This document shows, one piece after another, positions 24,301-35,601 of a stretch of DNA of 64,000 nucleotides. Origin of the DNA: Meandrina meandrites. Its lineage: Eukaryota; Cnidaria; Anthozoa; Scleractinia; Meandrinidae. The position numbers and the translations under genes are program-made. The stretch's first letter is position 1, and the number at the start of each line of letters is the position of its first letter. Under the pieces are notes generated by a model that was not told where the DNA came from, did no database searches, and saw only the letters and a list, made by a program, of their open reading frames with translations. Where the stretch lies: contig OY855914.1 of the NCBI GenBank assembly GCA_963693305.1, positions 11,625,403 through 11,689,402 of the forward strand. Reading direction: 5' to 3'.

Positions 24301-25319
24301 CAGCGGTTAAATTGCCCAGGGTTAGGGAGTACTCATAATTTTCTTGCACATGAGGTCCAATTCCCTTAAAATACTTAAAACGGGGGCACACCAGGTGCTC
24401 TTACGTTGGGGTCAACTTCTTCTATCTTCTATTTCTTCTTTGGACCTCTTAAAATGTCACTTAAATTCACTTTTACCCTTTCGGTGGCTGTGTGCGAGAA
24501 GATATTTTTGAAAGGTCCTTTCAAATACCTAAATTTTATCCTTTTGTCTACTTCAAATCATAAAAAAAACCTTACCTTTTTATAAAGCTGCAGCCTGAAA
24601 AAGGTATCCCTTCTGGGAGAGAACTTCTCATTTTTGTCCGAACGTTTTCGATGATTTAAGCCTAAAATGTTCTTAAACAGGAGCAGACCCAGGATTCTTC
24701 TAAGGAGTGGTGTTTGCAGAATGCCAGTTGTATTAGAAAGCTTCCCCGCACCGCCTGCACCCTCCCCTAGATCCGCCCCTGTGAAAATAGTTTTATTTAA
24801 ACTGATATGTACATGTTCACGTCACGTTCATGGGTGAATACAATGTTTGTTCTAGGTCTTATTTGATTAAAGATTCACGACATGATTCTTCATTTCTTCA
24901 TTTAGTATATACACACATATTTGTCACTTACAAGGAATAGGAAAGTATAAAATTTGTTCGTAGCCAAATTTCAGTTTTGGGTACGTTCTAAGGATGTTTT
25001 TGTTTTTTGTCCTTTTTCAGCCTTGACGTTCTTATAAAAACGATTCTTATAAAATAGAGCGTACTTTACTATAGTGACTATAGGAAGATCCCCTCCTTCA
25101 GTAAATATATCGTATTAGTCTGGGCCTAGTTTCTCAAACAGTGGATAATCCTATGGATAAGTACTGATGAAACAAATTAAATAAACAAGTAAGTATCCTT
25201 GATCACTCCTGCAAATAGGAATGGAATCGCGTATCTATATCTCACCGACAGCATTTGTAGTTGCACCTAATTGGTAGCATTGGCGGATCCCATGGAGGGG
25301 ATAGTGAGGGATGCGATTA
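24301..25319. other. Centre of element E, left portion
   Basis: No supported coding region. A phrase like GGTGCTCTTrCGTkGGGGTCAACT near 24395 also appears at about 5520 in intron 1 of the RING/TRAF gene, so part is dispersed repeat. Confidence 0.35.
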
Positions 25320-25515
25320 GCCTGCGCAGCTGGCGGGATTAGTGGGCACCCGTGAATTTTTCTCGTGAGGGTGAAGCCCGCGTCGCTGAGCGGCCGAGCC
25401 GCGAGTTATCTCAACTTGACTCCTCACCAAACCCCTCGCTGCTTGGCGGCCAAGACCAAAGCATGCGGCCGCTAAAAAAAGAACTCGCTCGCGAAATCCC
25501 ACCAGCTACGCAGGC
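25320..25515. mobile_element. MITE N, 196 bp with TA duplication
   Basis: Left end GCCTGCGCAGCTGGCGGGAT and right end (inverse) GCCTGCGTAGCTGGTGGGAT are inverted copies, flanked by TA on each side (25318-25319 and 25516-25517). This fits a Tc1/mariner-type MITE. A diverged relative is at 4711-4868, and another scrap ends near 3506 (AAGCTACGCAGGC). The overlapping short ORFs are artefacts. Confidence 0.82.
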
Positions 25516-25517
25516 TA

Positions 25518-27230
25518 GGTGGCGATTTAATCTTTCAGTAAGGTAACTTTTAAGGTTTTGGCCACCAGCTTGTACGCAAATAAGTAGATGAAATAACCGG
25601 TTTTTTGATGATTGAAGGACCAAGGCCGTGCTGTTTTATGGCAGCATTAGCGGTTATTTTTTCAATACCACCACCTTAATTGTACCCAAGTTTGGATCCC
25701 GCACTGAGTAGGTCAAAATAAATTCTTATTGAATAATCCAGACGAAAACTGGAGGATGTTGGAGGGGACCACATAGTTTTCTGAAGAACGAAGTGGGGAT
25801 CAGCCGTAATTGACAGGGATTAAGAGGGTGTGGGGGGGGGGGGGGTGGGGCAGAAAAAAGTCTGAGAATTTCATGTGGCGGTGGGGTCGCCGTAAATAAC
25901 TTGAACCGTGCCAATTGATCGCCTCCTTTTATGCTATTTTTATGTTTTGGCTTCTGCGTGCTCTTATCCAGGCACGATCTCACCACATAAATAATCGTTG
26001 TGCAATGGCTTGAAATTGTTTAAGTTCTGTATTTGAAATGTTAAAGTTCCATGTGTCAAATTCTTTAAAGAGGCATTTTAATAAGAGCCAATGGAAACGT
26101 TTGTTCATCGCGGCCGAACGGTGCGATATTATTAAAAACAACAACAACAACAGCAACAATCACGATTGTTGATCTTTCTCCATGCGAAATAGAAACTTCC
26201 TCTTCAGGTTCAATTCATTAGAGATGTTGTCAACTTATTTGAGGCTCTCTGCAGTTCTTCGTAGAGCAACATTACTCGCTCTTGAGCTTTCTGAAAATAT
26301 TTCAGCTCATCACTTTCGAACAGTTTTTTGGTATGGTGTTCTCTACATCATGATATAGAACCTTTCGATTGCTGTCGGTGAATGATAACAAATCGGCTGC
26401 GCAATTCAAGGCGTCCTTGACAGTTTACTGCCATCCGCACTTGCAATGAACTTGATATTTTGTGGTAGCTTGGAAAGGAAGGGGCGGGGATCATGAAAGC
26501 TTCCACCACGAATGAGGGGGGATCATTCAAATGCTATATACTTTATGGGGAGATCAGGTGAATGCTACGGTGTAGCAACAAAAATCCCCCACACCCCCCC
26601 TCCCCGCTCCAGACGATAAATAATGACCGGTCCGTTAAACACAGTTAAAATAATAGTTATGTCAGTCATAGTGTGTACATTACACATAACATCATCCAAC
26701 GGATAGAGCAAAGGTACGAAAAAGCTTCATTGCCCAGCATTACATTTCTTGCTTTGGCACTGCTAACGATTATTTACTTCTTGGATAACCTTATTATAAG
26801 ATCGACTGTATAAGCAACATTTTCATCTCTTGCAAATATGGCTGGCTATTCTGAATAAACCCAAAAAGGTGTTGAATATCTATCTCACAAAACTTGCAAC
26901 ATACTACACTACAAGCACACTCGACCACCACTCATCTCTTCAGACTTCTCAAACTTTCTATACCCTCTTTATATTTGTCCCTTATAATATGCAATCCTTG
27001 TTCCAAAATGCACACTACATCCAAATTTCCGCAGTACTTTCATAGCTCTGACTACACCAAATAATTACAAATAAAACAAGCAAAAATTAGTGTTTTTCTG
27101 TCCTGTGCACTTCTACAATATTTTCTAGACAGCTTTGTTCTAAGGATTCGAGGCAACATTTTAAACGATGTTGAAAACTGATATTCTCAATGAGCTTCAA
27201 TTGCAAGAGTGGTCTTGTTTCACCCTTAGC
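25518..27230. other. Centre of element E, right portion
   Basis: Contains a G-rich tract (about 25827-25852) and a short CAA/ACA-rich stretch near 26140. No ORF with family resemblance; the ORF at 26830-27045 is AT-biased and unsupported. Confidence 0.35.
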
Positions 27231-28474
27231 GTTGCGTGACAGATAGGGCCAGAACCGGACTGGCAGCTCGTTGATTGAATCAAAGCTCCTAACTGCACCG
27301 AAAGAAAAAGTCAAAAGAAAAAGGGGAAAAGCCTTTTGGAACTCAGGTTTAACTAAGTCAATTTATAGTCCAACAATCAGAGAAAATGAATTTCGATTCA
27401 GTGTTGACAGTGCTCGAGTAAATCGTGAGTGAACTCCGTTTGTATTCTAAGTGCGTATTCAAAGCTCAGATTTGGCTTAAACTTAAACACAACAACAAAA
27501 TAGCATTTTCAGGATATTCGTTTTGTGTACAAATGTGATTTGAAACGAGATTCAATGAAACTAAGACGGCCAGTGCGATATGAAATTTGACAGTTCTGGT
27601 TTGGATCGAATTTCACTGTTCGGTGAATATTTAATGAGCCGATGATCACTCTCCTCCCAATAAAATGAAACGGCGAACTAAAAATTGAAAACACTATTGA
27701 ATATGGCTTTTTATTTCTATTCCCTAACGTTTTAGTTTACTTTTCTTTAGTTTTCTTGATGTAAGACCGGTATTGGTCCAAATTTTAAACAATTAGCGAT
27801 TTGGTGTTGTTTTTGATAATTTCTCAAAAATAGGAAAAATTATCCCCTCGACATTTACAGGAAAGGCGTCATAGACAGTATTATTTTTTTATATATTCAT
27901 GTGGGAGAAGGTTAAGACTTTACATTGATGTAACTGCCATGTTTTGATTTTATCCGGCAGCTGAGAAAAGAGGTCCACAAAATGACCAATTTTCGGGTTG
28001 TCCCTCGAGCCTCCTAACGTGGGGGTGAGTAATATCATAGAATGCCAATGGATTGACTTCAAATTGCTTGAAACTCCTACAGCTCATAAAATAGAAGCAG
28101 ATCTTTCTTGCTATGTAAAAATTATGGCGGTACAGTTTGTCCTTGCTTTGCACCGATCGCTTAAAAAAGGTAAACAATTGTCTCGGTTTTCGGTCGCGCG
28201 CGAGCAAACTTCGGTCAAAATTATTTTTAGCTCTAGCGGAAAAAACCTTAAGCCAAGAAACAAAAAGATTGTGGTTTTGTTACTTTGGCATGAAGGCCTT
28301 TCACCTGACAAAAAATCAGGCGATTTGATTTTTCGATCCGGAACCGACCGGTCGAAAATTAGAGAGACTCCCTCTTAACATAGCGAAGTCACATCTCAAG
28401 AGTACTTTTTTACGTTATTACACTCCACATGGTCCAAACCAGTTCAAGATTCATACAAACTCAATATATATGGG

Positions 28475-28629
28475 TTATTGACCAAGCTTGTTCGGTCAAG
28501 ATGGCGGGATATTGGCCGAGTTCTTTTCTTGCGTGTTTATGGACGGAGACGAAGTCGAGGTCCATAAACACGCAAAAAAAGAACTCGGCCAATATCCCGC
28601 CATCTTGACCGAACAAGCTTGGTCAATAA
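28475..28629. repeat. Near-perfect 155-base hairpin element
   Basis: Arms of about 66 bases (TTATTGACCAAGCTTG... and its complement) surround a loop of about 20 bases. They contain GGTCAAGATGGCGGGATATT in each orientation. This is a young fold-back unit that opens the dispersed-repeat region extending to about 29650. Translations of this unit should be treated as repeat, not host protein. Confidence 0.92.
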
Positions 28630-28874
28630 AGGATTTATTATATGACTTTTTCCGAGCACTGAAAAAAAGCCAGTTGCATGCACAATCAATAGGCGCACGC
28701 TAAATCATTTCATTGGTTTAAAAGTTTAATGAGTGACTGTCAAATTCTTGAATGAATCGAGACGAAGTAAAACGATGCGACAACAGCAAAATTCACCTCA
28801 TTTTAACCCTCAAAAGGATATTAAAATGGCTTAAATTTGCGAAACAACGTTGAGTTTGAAGCCTTAAAAGAAGA

Positions 28875-29054
28875 ATGTCCATTCCTTTTGGCCGCCAGCT
28901 TTTGATTATTGGACATTTTGTAGAGTATTTGCTCGCTTCTGGCGCTTCAGTGGTGCAAACCTGCGGTGACATACACGACATGATTGTTGAAAGCGTTTGG
29001 GATTTTAATACCACTTCACAGGAAAAGCTTGAACTTTTCTCATCCTTAATTTAA
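28875..29054 (+). CDS. Unrecognised 59-codon ORF, possible exon or small protein
   Basis: ATG 28875 to TAA 29052-29054 reads MSIPFGRQLLIIGHFVEYLL, then ASGASVVQTCGDIHDMIVES, then a hydrophilic end. Composition and helix pattern look protein-like, and an in-frame stop directly precedes the ATG. No domain recognised. It lies inside a dispersed-repeat neighbourhood, so it could be a transposon-derived fragment. Confidence 0.25.
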   Translation: MSIPFGRQLLIIGHFVEYLLASGASVVQTCGDIHDMIVESVWDFNTTSQEKLELFSSLI

Positions 29055-29359
29055 ATGCTCGACTCACCCTTACTCGACGTGAGCGTTAGAGGCTTCAGCG
29101 AAAAGATGTTAGGTTCGCCGTGCCGTCCGCTTTCTTCCATTTTTGAAGATGTTACACAAACGACAAGTTTGCAGAGCACTTTATTCTTCTGACTTCAGGT
29201 ATGTCACTGACTTCAGTCTCTCCCTTTTCCGCCAAACAAAGCTGATATCATGTCTTCAAGTCGCTTTGCGTTTTAATTTTTGTATCAGCCGGTTTTTGCG
29301 GCAAACAAAATTCACGAAACTCGTTACTTAGCATTTGTAGTTTAATTTGTCTGCTCTCA

Positions 29360-29650
29360 TTCGCTTCAAGACCTATTTCTTTGTTTTCCGACTTCCTTTT
29401 GCTAGAAATGGACAGGGAATCTTTGTGTTATTTCGGAAAATAGTTTTATAGCGAAAATTTACAAGTAGCGTCGGTAAAAGTTTTTTCGCTTGCAGGAACA
29501 CAGCGGGCGATCCCGAGCGGTCAAGATGGCTCCATCTTGACCGCTCGGGTAGCCAATCAGAGCACGAGATTCGCTTCATCTTGACCGCTCACGGAGCTTT
29601 TCATATAATAATTCTCTGTAACGCTGATATCTCGTTACACACGAGGACGA
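29360..29650 (-). repeat. Dispersed repeat segment with perfect hairpin at 29512-29549
   Basis: CCCGAGCGGTCAAGATGG, two bases, then its exact complement form a 38-base hairpin. TCTTGACCGCTC occurs a third time at 29578. The - strand ORF 29373-29579 and + strand ORF 29581-30030 are open through this repeat and resemble the spurious proteins seen in coral repeat families (recollection, not a search). I do not call a host gene here. Confidence 0.6.
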
Positions 29651-30032
29651 AACATGTTGAGAACTTGAACCGGAGAGTATTCCTGAGCTCAAATCAGCTA
29701 TCATCGAACAAGCAAAGAGTACACGAGAGAGTTGACGTCTTATATCTGTTAAACGAGCGAAAAGTCAAAACACTTGTCGACTGTCAGGAATACTTTAATG
29801 AGCAGGCTTCGAGTCCATTAACAAGTCATTATAAGTGCATTGGAGGCGGAGGACAAACGAGAGTAAGAGTTCGAGCTCTCCAAATGGACCTCTTGCTAAC
29901 TCTTGTTCTCGTTTTCGGATCTGATGTTCCGGTACAATTAACTTGGTCCCTAGGAGACATTACTGTATGTGCTATCAAAATGTATATCTCTATATATAAA
30001 TACCACGATAACAAGCTTTCACTGTGTTAGCC

Positions 30033-30236
30033 TTATGGCTGAACGTTAGGCATGCCGACAACATTATGTACAAGTAAAGCAGAATTGACAAGAGATTTCT
30101 CCAAAGGAACATCAATGTCAAACGCGCAGCATAACGGGCCTTGTCCTGATGTCTCCCGGGCTTTGCGTGCTGGGATTGGAAGTTCAAAATGGTGAGCTGG
30201 AAAAGGTTCAGTGAAGAAATATGGGTGAAGTAAAGC
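30033..30236 (-). pseudogene. Lone CDK20/CCRK-like C-terminal exon
   Basis: The - strand acceptor AG (30238-30237) after a T-rich tract leads into ALLHPYFFTEPFPAHHFELP, then FDIDVPLEKSLVNSALL and TAA at 30033. The exon is 67 codons plus stop, phase 0. The motif LLH-YFFT-P-PAH--ELPIP followed by a D-PLE-SL-N--L block matches the C-terminal tail of cyclin-dependent kinase 20 (cell-cycle related kinase), as recalled from the family. The matching kinase core exons (HRD, DFG, APE motifs) would lie at higher coordinates on this strand, and I found none in the window. It is either the last exon of a gene with far-off upstream exons or an orphaned, duplicated exon. The flanks are repeats. Confidence 0.6.
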
Positions 30237-30249
30237 CTGAAAAAAATTC

Positions 30250-30635
30250 ACAGTATTACTTTTAATACTCGTAAACTGTCTAACATTTCATTGCACTGGA
30301 GAGATAGTGAGGATTAACGAACAAATTTTTTGATGCACGAGCAAGATAAAGAGAAAGTTCAAACTGAAAACATAAAGAGAAACGCACGACTTTCAATAAA
30401 GTGTAAAGTGCTTCTTTTTAACCTTTCTTCTCCCGATTGCAATACCACCCACCTCCCCTGATATTATTTCGAAAATTTCAGTTGTTCTCCAAGCAAACTT
30501 CCCGAGTCTGCGAATATTCCGAATTCAGTCTTGCTTGCACTCTTGCTTACTAGCACCCTCTCACGGTAAATGCAGCTAATCTTCAAACTGGGAACTACAC
30601 AACCTAGCGGTACAAACATCAAATTTTTCATTCAT
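30250..30635. other. Stretch between the CDK20-like exon and retroelement debris
   Basis: No ORF or repeat recognised; would be intronic if the CDK20-like exon belongs to a live gene. Confidence 0.35.
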
Positions 30636-30639
30636 TTAG

Positions 30640-30850
30640 ATTGCACGCGCCCCTCTTTGCGCGCGCTGCGCTTTAAAAGTTACATTTGAATAATAGTTCT
30701 GTCGTGTTGTTCATGACATTGTTATTACCACTGATGAAAGCCTAAGCCCGAAACGTTGGTATTTAAATGTTTTTTGGCACTTCTATACTTTATTATATTT
30801 TTTTACTTTGATTAATCCAAGTGCCACGCAGTACTATGAACTTTTGTTCA
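30640..30850 (+). mobile_element. Second Penelope-like element 3' tail
   Basis: Parallels 22664-22890: GCGCGC-rich stretch, CTGATGA (30731-30737), TAAGCCC, GAAA (30750-30753) and the tail phrase AAGTGCCACGCAGTAC. The hairpin between CTGATGA and GAAA has lost pairing compared with the first copy, so the ribozyme is probably inactive. No coding part accompanies it. Confidence 0.65.
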
Positions 30851-30859
30851 TGATTAATT

Positions 30860-31769
30860 ACAGTCATTTGAGCTTGTCACCGATTGCAAAGCTCTTGATT
30901 TTATCTATGGTCCTAGATCTATTGGTCCATCCTCCTATGCCTTTCAATTACACAGTGCGTCATGTACCCTAAGGCCAGAATAAAGCTGATTGCCTACGTC
31001 GTTTGACAAAGATACCAGCTTCACCCCGTGACGGTGCAACTGAAGGGTATGTCAGAATGGTAGCGGTCAATGCTACACCACACGCGATGACCACCCGAGA
31101 GATAGTAAGAGCTGCTGAGGATGAGGAACTCACTGAGGTTTTTCGTTGTTGGGAAACATGGGACTGGTCTACAGCGCCTACTCCATACAGGTTGTTGCGT
31201 AATGAAATTACTGTGGTTGGAAGCTTGGTGATGAGAGGCATGCGGATTGTTGTTCCTGCGATTTTGCGTAAACGGATGCTAGAGTTAGCCTACGAAGGAT
31301 ACCAAGGGATAGTGAAAACGAGATATCGCCTCCGAAGCAAAGTGTGGTGGCCGAATATGAACAGTATGGTGGAAAGTCACTGCAAGAAATGCCTTGGATG
31401 TCAAGCTGTGACTCCTGCTGCCACCATACCTCCTGTGAAGAAAAAGACCATGCCAACAAAGCCGTGGAGGGACCTTGCAGTAGACCTGATCGGTCCACTC
31501 CCAACAGGGGAGAGCCTTCTTGTGATTGTCGACTGCTATAGCAGATGGATTGAGGTGGATGTAGTGAGAAGCAGTGTTATCATCATGTGCTTGGAAAATC
31601 ATTTTACTCGCCATGGCATCCCAGAGACACTAAGGACAGACAATGGGTCAAATCTAGTAAGCCGTGAGATGGAAGAATTTTTGGACGAGCTGGGAATCAA
31701 ACACAAGAAGACAATTCCACTGTGGCCGAGAGCGAACAGAGAGGTTGAACGGCACGATAAATCGCTTAA
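30860..31769 (+). mobile_element. Ty3/gypsy retrotransposon remnant: RNase H end and integrase, left part
   Basis: About 30866-31010 is a degraded RNase H end (FELVTDCKALDFIYGPRS, then YTVRHVP, a stop and ADCLRRL). From 31003 the frame reads through the H2C2 zinc-binding region (near CKKCLGC) and the retroviral-type integrase core (WRDLAVDLIGPLP, VIVDCYSRWIEV, TLRTDNGS, PRANREVER). It resembles the K02A2.6-type gypsy clade. Integrase inserts the DNA copy into the genome in intact elements. A stop in RNase H, a lost segment before it and the later insertions show it is dead. Integrase resumes at 34704. Confidence 0.9.
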
Positions 31770-32429
31770 GGAGGCTCATAATGGTTTCCAGCACTTTTCC
31801 AGTTCTTAAACTTTGATGGGTCAGTGCTACAAATAGTTATCAGTTGCTGCTACAATAATGATATCAAACAAATGTCCAATCATTGCTGGACAAGTTGTAG
31901 CTATTTTCATGACGTCATTGGTTACCATAGCAACTGTTTAGCCTGTTATAAACACCCTAAATTTTGCCTTTAAGTGCTTATAACTCAAAAACGACCACGG
32001 TGACCCCCATTTTTTATTCTTGAATAATGATCAGCATGTTGAGATGCAACTTTTTGCAAAGTTAAATTAAAATTTTCTATTTAACGGTTTCAGAGCCACC
32101 TTAAATTTTCGGAAATTTAAGGTGGCTCTGAAACCGCTAGATATAATTTTTTTAAACTTTTCCAAAAGTTGCATCTTAACATACTAACCATTATTCAATA
32201 AGAAAAAATGGGGGTCACCGTGCTCGTTTTTGAGTTATAAGCACTTAAAGGCAAAATTAAGGGTGTTTATAACAGGCTAAACAGTTGCTATGGTAACCAA
32301 TGACGTCATGAAAATGGCTACAACTTGTTTGTTTGATATCCTTATTGTAATAGCAACTGGTAACAATTTGTAGTACTGACCCATCAAAATTTAAGAGCTG
32401 GAAAGTGCTGCAAACCATTGCGAGCCTCC
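31770..32429. mobile_element. Palindromic TTAA element A, inserted in the gypsy integrase
   Basis: The left arm 31770-32101 is the inverse of the right arm 32117-32429; the ends are GGAGGCTC and GAGCCTCC. TTAA precedes it (31766-31769). After it, TTA (32430-32432) is completed to TTAA by the base following element B (34704), so the original duplication was TTAA. It is 660 bases long with no ORF: a piggyBac-like fold-back MITE. Relatives are at 4989-5325 and 35602-35997. Confidence 0.9.
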
Positions 32430-32432
32430 TTA

Positions 32433-34700
32433 GGGACGGACCATTAGAAAAGTGATGGGGGGGGGGGGTGGGGAAAAAACCAAAAAAAAATTAATGCAAG
32501 GCAAAATGTCCGAAAAAAAAATTCATGCAAGGAAAAACCCAAAGAAAAAAAATTCATGCACAAGATGGGCCTTATTTTGACATTAAACCAGAATTGTAAT
32601 TCTTCTCGAAAATTGTTTCAAAATGCACCAAATGGCATCACAGCGTGTCCAGATTTTCAAAATTTTCCCGGGAGAGGATGCCCCCGGACTCCCCTACGGA
32701 AATGGGCCTCCCGCCCATCTTAACACGGCAGGGCTAATTTGCGGAGCGCAGAAGGCCGAACGCGAAACAAAATCACCGAAGCAAGCAAAACTCAACCGGA
32801 GTGCTTGCACTTAGGTTAGCCTAAAAAGCGTTCCGGTTAGTTTGGATATCGCTCAGGTTGGCCTAAAAAAAGGCCCAGGTTAGCGTGTTTATGGTTAGCT
32901 CTCGATAATGGTAATGGTTTTGCTTGTTTCGGCGATTTTGTCTCGCGTTCGGCGTTAAGCGTTCTATTTCGCCTGCTGATTTTAATACCTTATTGTGACT
33001 TAATATTTCGAGAAAATTGTCAAAATACTGAACTGCATAAACAAACAGTTAGTCTCAGAATTGGCACAACTGATTTTGCATGACGAGCTTTGGCCTCAAA
33101 AAAATTATGCCCAGGAGGTTGCCAGGAAATGCGACATGAAACAGGACCGTAGATCTGTTCCTTTTGTCACGCAGTCTCTGCATTCGCGGTTTTGAAAAAG
33201 GTCTCATGTGGTCGTATAAATGTATCCAGTGACATATTCATTTGTTTCTCTTTTTCGTTCTCTCTAGGGAAGCCGTGAATATTATAAACTGCTAGAAAGA
33301 GTCTGGAAAATATTTTTGATCAAGTTCGAAAAGGTGTTACTGCAGACACGTCAGTAGATGGTGCTTATTTTGCGAAATACGTTCTTTTATTACAGTAATA
33401 ATAAGCCATGGGTAGATTCAATCTACCCTTAGCCTAATTTGCTTTTTTTTTTCGATGGCAAAGTTCGTCAGTTTCCATAGCAATAGTTTCCAATGACACT
33501 GAACAGAACCATATTCTGGGTTTTCATGTTACGTCATAAAATTCTGAAATCAAAATTCAAAAGGCCTGCTAAACTTTTGATATCACTAGGTGTAAGATAA
33601 ACTAAAAATATATCTTTTCGCAAATTTCCAGCTTGGTTGTGCCCTTCGTTTTAAAAACAGAGCATTTTGAATATTCGAGTTCTCCGCCGTATGTGATATC
33701 AAGCTGAGTGCCGTGACAAAGTTGTTTTGATTCAAAAAAGGCCTTTCCTTTCCATTTTTGCAGATCGAACATTCCCAGTGTACTAAGTGCTGTTTATGTG
33801 AAAGTGTAATAGATCATGAGCCAAAAGTAGTCGCTATTAATAGGAAAATTAAGTTCCAGATGTTTCTCTGACATTACGGCGGCCATGTTTGTGCCCCTCG
33901 GAAGGACACAAATATGGCGTCTCCATACTGAGCTTTATAAATTTGCGTGGAAAGGTTCGGCAAATAACTCGCAAACGGTGCAACGCACAGACCTGAGATT
34001 TGGACAAATCGTTTATTTATTTATCTTCTATAATATCTGAAATTCATAGCTTCTGTCGTTGAATGGTTTCGATTTTATTTTTTTATTGCGTGACAGTGAA
34101 AACCACCAATAACAAAACGAAACTGAAAACAGTTCGACATTTTCCTTTCCAACAAAGCAGAGCTAGTTTGACGACTGCACCAAGTACTGCAGAAAGATGA
34201 TATTGATTCAGAAGAAGAGAGCTCGAACGCCGAAACTTAAGTATTAAATTTCGCAAAAACCTTTTTTTGCGGGTCGCGATTTTTGAAAATCGCGAAAATT
34301 AAGTCCCGCGAAAATAAGTAACAATAAGGTACATCACAATCAGTGCTAACTTTTGGGCCCCCTCACCTCAAAATTCATTCCTACGGGCCTCAAAAGGTAT
34401 ATTAATTACACAATTTTTCACTATACACCTGTAAACTGCCAGTTACTTTTTGAATTTGTCATAAAATAAATGGAAAGTGACGTTAAAGTACAAGCTATGT
34501 ATTTAATAAATCAAAGAAGCGCTGTTTTTAATAAATTCAATAGCAAATTGTGCATGAAGCAGATTTTATCAAAAAAAAAATTCGTGCACAGCGCTGCAGT
34601 CAAAAAAAATATTCTTGCACAGGCAATAGGCCAAAAAAAAAATTCTTGCAAGCCAAAAATTCCCCACCCCCCCCCCATCACTTTTCTAATGGTCCGTCCC
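32433..34700. mobile_element. DNA transposon B with TTA duplication, inserted at the edge of A
   Basis: The ends GGGACGGACCATTAGAAAAG and its inverse CTTTTCTAATGGTCCGTCCC are perfect inverted repeats, followed inside by G/C homopolymer runs. Both sides carry TTA (32430-32432, 34701-34703). A TWA 3-bp duplication suggests the PIF/Harbinger superfamily. Inside, AAAAAATTCATGCAAG-like phrases repeat near both ends. It is 2268 bases long with no transposase seen. The ORFs at 32623-32814 and the start of 34470-34979 belong to its non-coding DNA. Confidence 0.88.
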
Positions 34701-34703
34701 TTA

Positions 34704-35540
34704 AGGCAATGCGTGCGGCACAAGCTGAAGGGAAACCATGGCAGCAAGAGCTTCAGAAGTATCTTCTTGCCTACAGGTCAACACCTCACACCACGACAGG
34801 TGTTAGCCCGGCTGAGCTATTGTATGGAAGGAAGATCCGAACGAAGGTGCCAGAATTTGAAGGGGATGAGGAAGAGGAGAGGTCGGGTACCACAGATCAG
34901 CAGGCACGGGATCAGGATGCAGAGCAGAATAAGCGAGTGGCTGAAACTGCTAACAAGAGAGCTGAGGAGTCAAGCATAGCACAAGGAGACAAGGTGTTGC
35001 TGTTGAAGCGGGAATAAAACAAGCTGTCTGCAGTGTATTTTCCAGACCCATACAGTGTTATATCTAAGAATGGGGACTTAGTGGTCATTGAGCGAGGTGA
35101 AACCTACTTAAGAGAAATGTAGGCCATGTGGAAACGATAGAACAAAGACCACAGGCTTGCCAGCCACAGCAGTTAGGAATTCAGCCAGTAGCACAGCCAT
35201 TTGTTCAGCAACCAGTACTGACACCAGCTACCCTTCCTGTTTCTGAACCGGATGAGATCCCAACACAAGGACCAGTGACTGAGTTTCTGATATGGACCGC
35301 GAGGACCACACTTAGTGTTTTGACTAAGAAGTGTTATTCATTGAACAAGAGACTACCACCTTTTTGGAATTTGGATTTGATCCTTTACTTGTTACCGTTT
35401 ACAGATATATCTGATTTTGTATATCTCTTCATTGTACTCATTGTGTTCATTGAAAGAGGGGGGGGGGGGGGGGGGGGGGGAGTAGTGTGTTTGTAAATGG
35501 GTTGCCTGTGTAGTCCAGCCCTAAGGCATTATGGGTGCGC
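34704..35540 (+). mobile_element. Ty3/gypsy remnant, right part: integrase C-terminus to LTR edge
   Basis: The frame resumes with AMRAAQAEGKPWQQELQKYL, then STPHTTTGVSPAELLYGRKI (the standard integrase C-terminal motif) and KVLLLKRE, ending at a stop near 35018. A decayed tail continues to about 35420. A G tract (35459-35479) looks like the polypurine tract, followed by the presumed 3' LTR start (TGTGTTTGTAAATGGG...) with AATAAA near 35541. No matching 5' LTR was found in the window. Confidence 0.82.
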
Positions 35541-35601
35541 AATAAAGGAAGAGGGCGGCTTCAAAACGTGTGTGTGTTTTCTAAGTGAGAATCCGCCTAG
35601 G

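Larger units (their letters stand above)
23131..28374. mobile_element. Giant fold-back element E, TTAA-flanked, arms of about 1.15 kb
   Basis: The left arm 23131-24300 and right arm 27231-28374 are near-identical inverted copies. Both start GAGGGAGTCT from the outside and share CGACCGGTCGGTTCCG. Flanking TTAA occurs on both sides (23127-23130, 28375-28378). The two matching ORFs of about 61 aa starting MFSIFSSPFHFIGRR (23815-24000 + and 27509-27694 -) are the same repeat read from each arm. The 2.9-kb centre shows no transposase. The element is non-autonomous, piggyBac-like by target, and could form a very large hairpin. Confidence 0.88.

Noticed and set aside
23815..27694. Matching MFSIFSSPFHFIGRR ORFs at 23815-24000 and 27509-27694 as a duplicated gene pair
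   Set aside because: They are mirror images within the two arms of fold-back E, with no splice or domain support.
29581..30030. 149-residue + strand ORF
   Set aside because: It opens at a non-ATG codon, runs through a dispersed repeat and overlaps no known domain; composition is not convincing.
30866..31010. Intact reverse transcriptase/RNase H upstream of the gypsy integrase
   Set aside because: Only a short RNase H end with a stop and an internal loss is present; no reverse transcriptase catalytic motif could be read.
35128..35496. 122-residue proline/glutamine-rich ORF as a host gene
   Set aside because: It follows the gypsy integrase C-terminus and ends in the polypurine tract, so it is the decayed tail of the retroelement.
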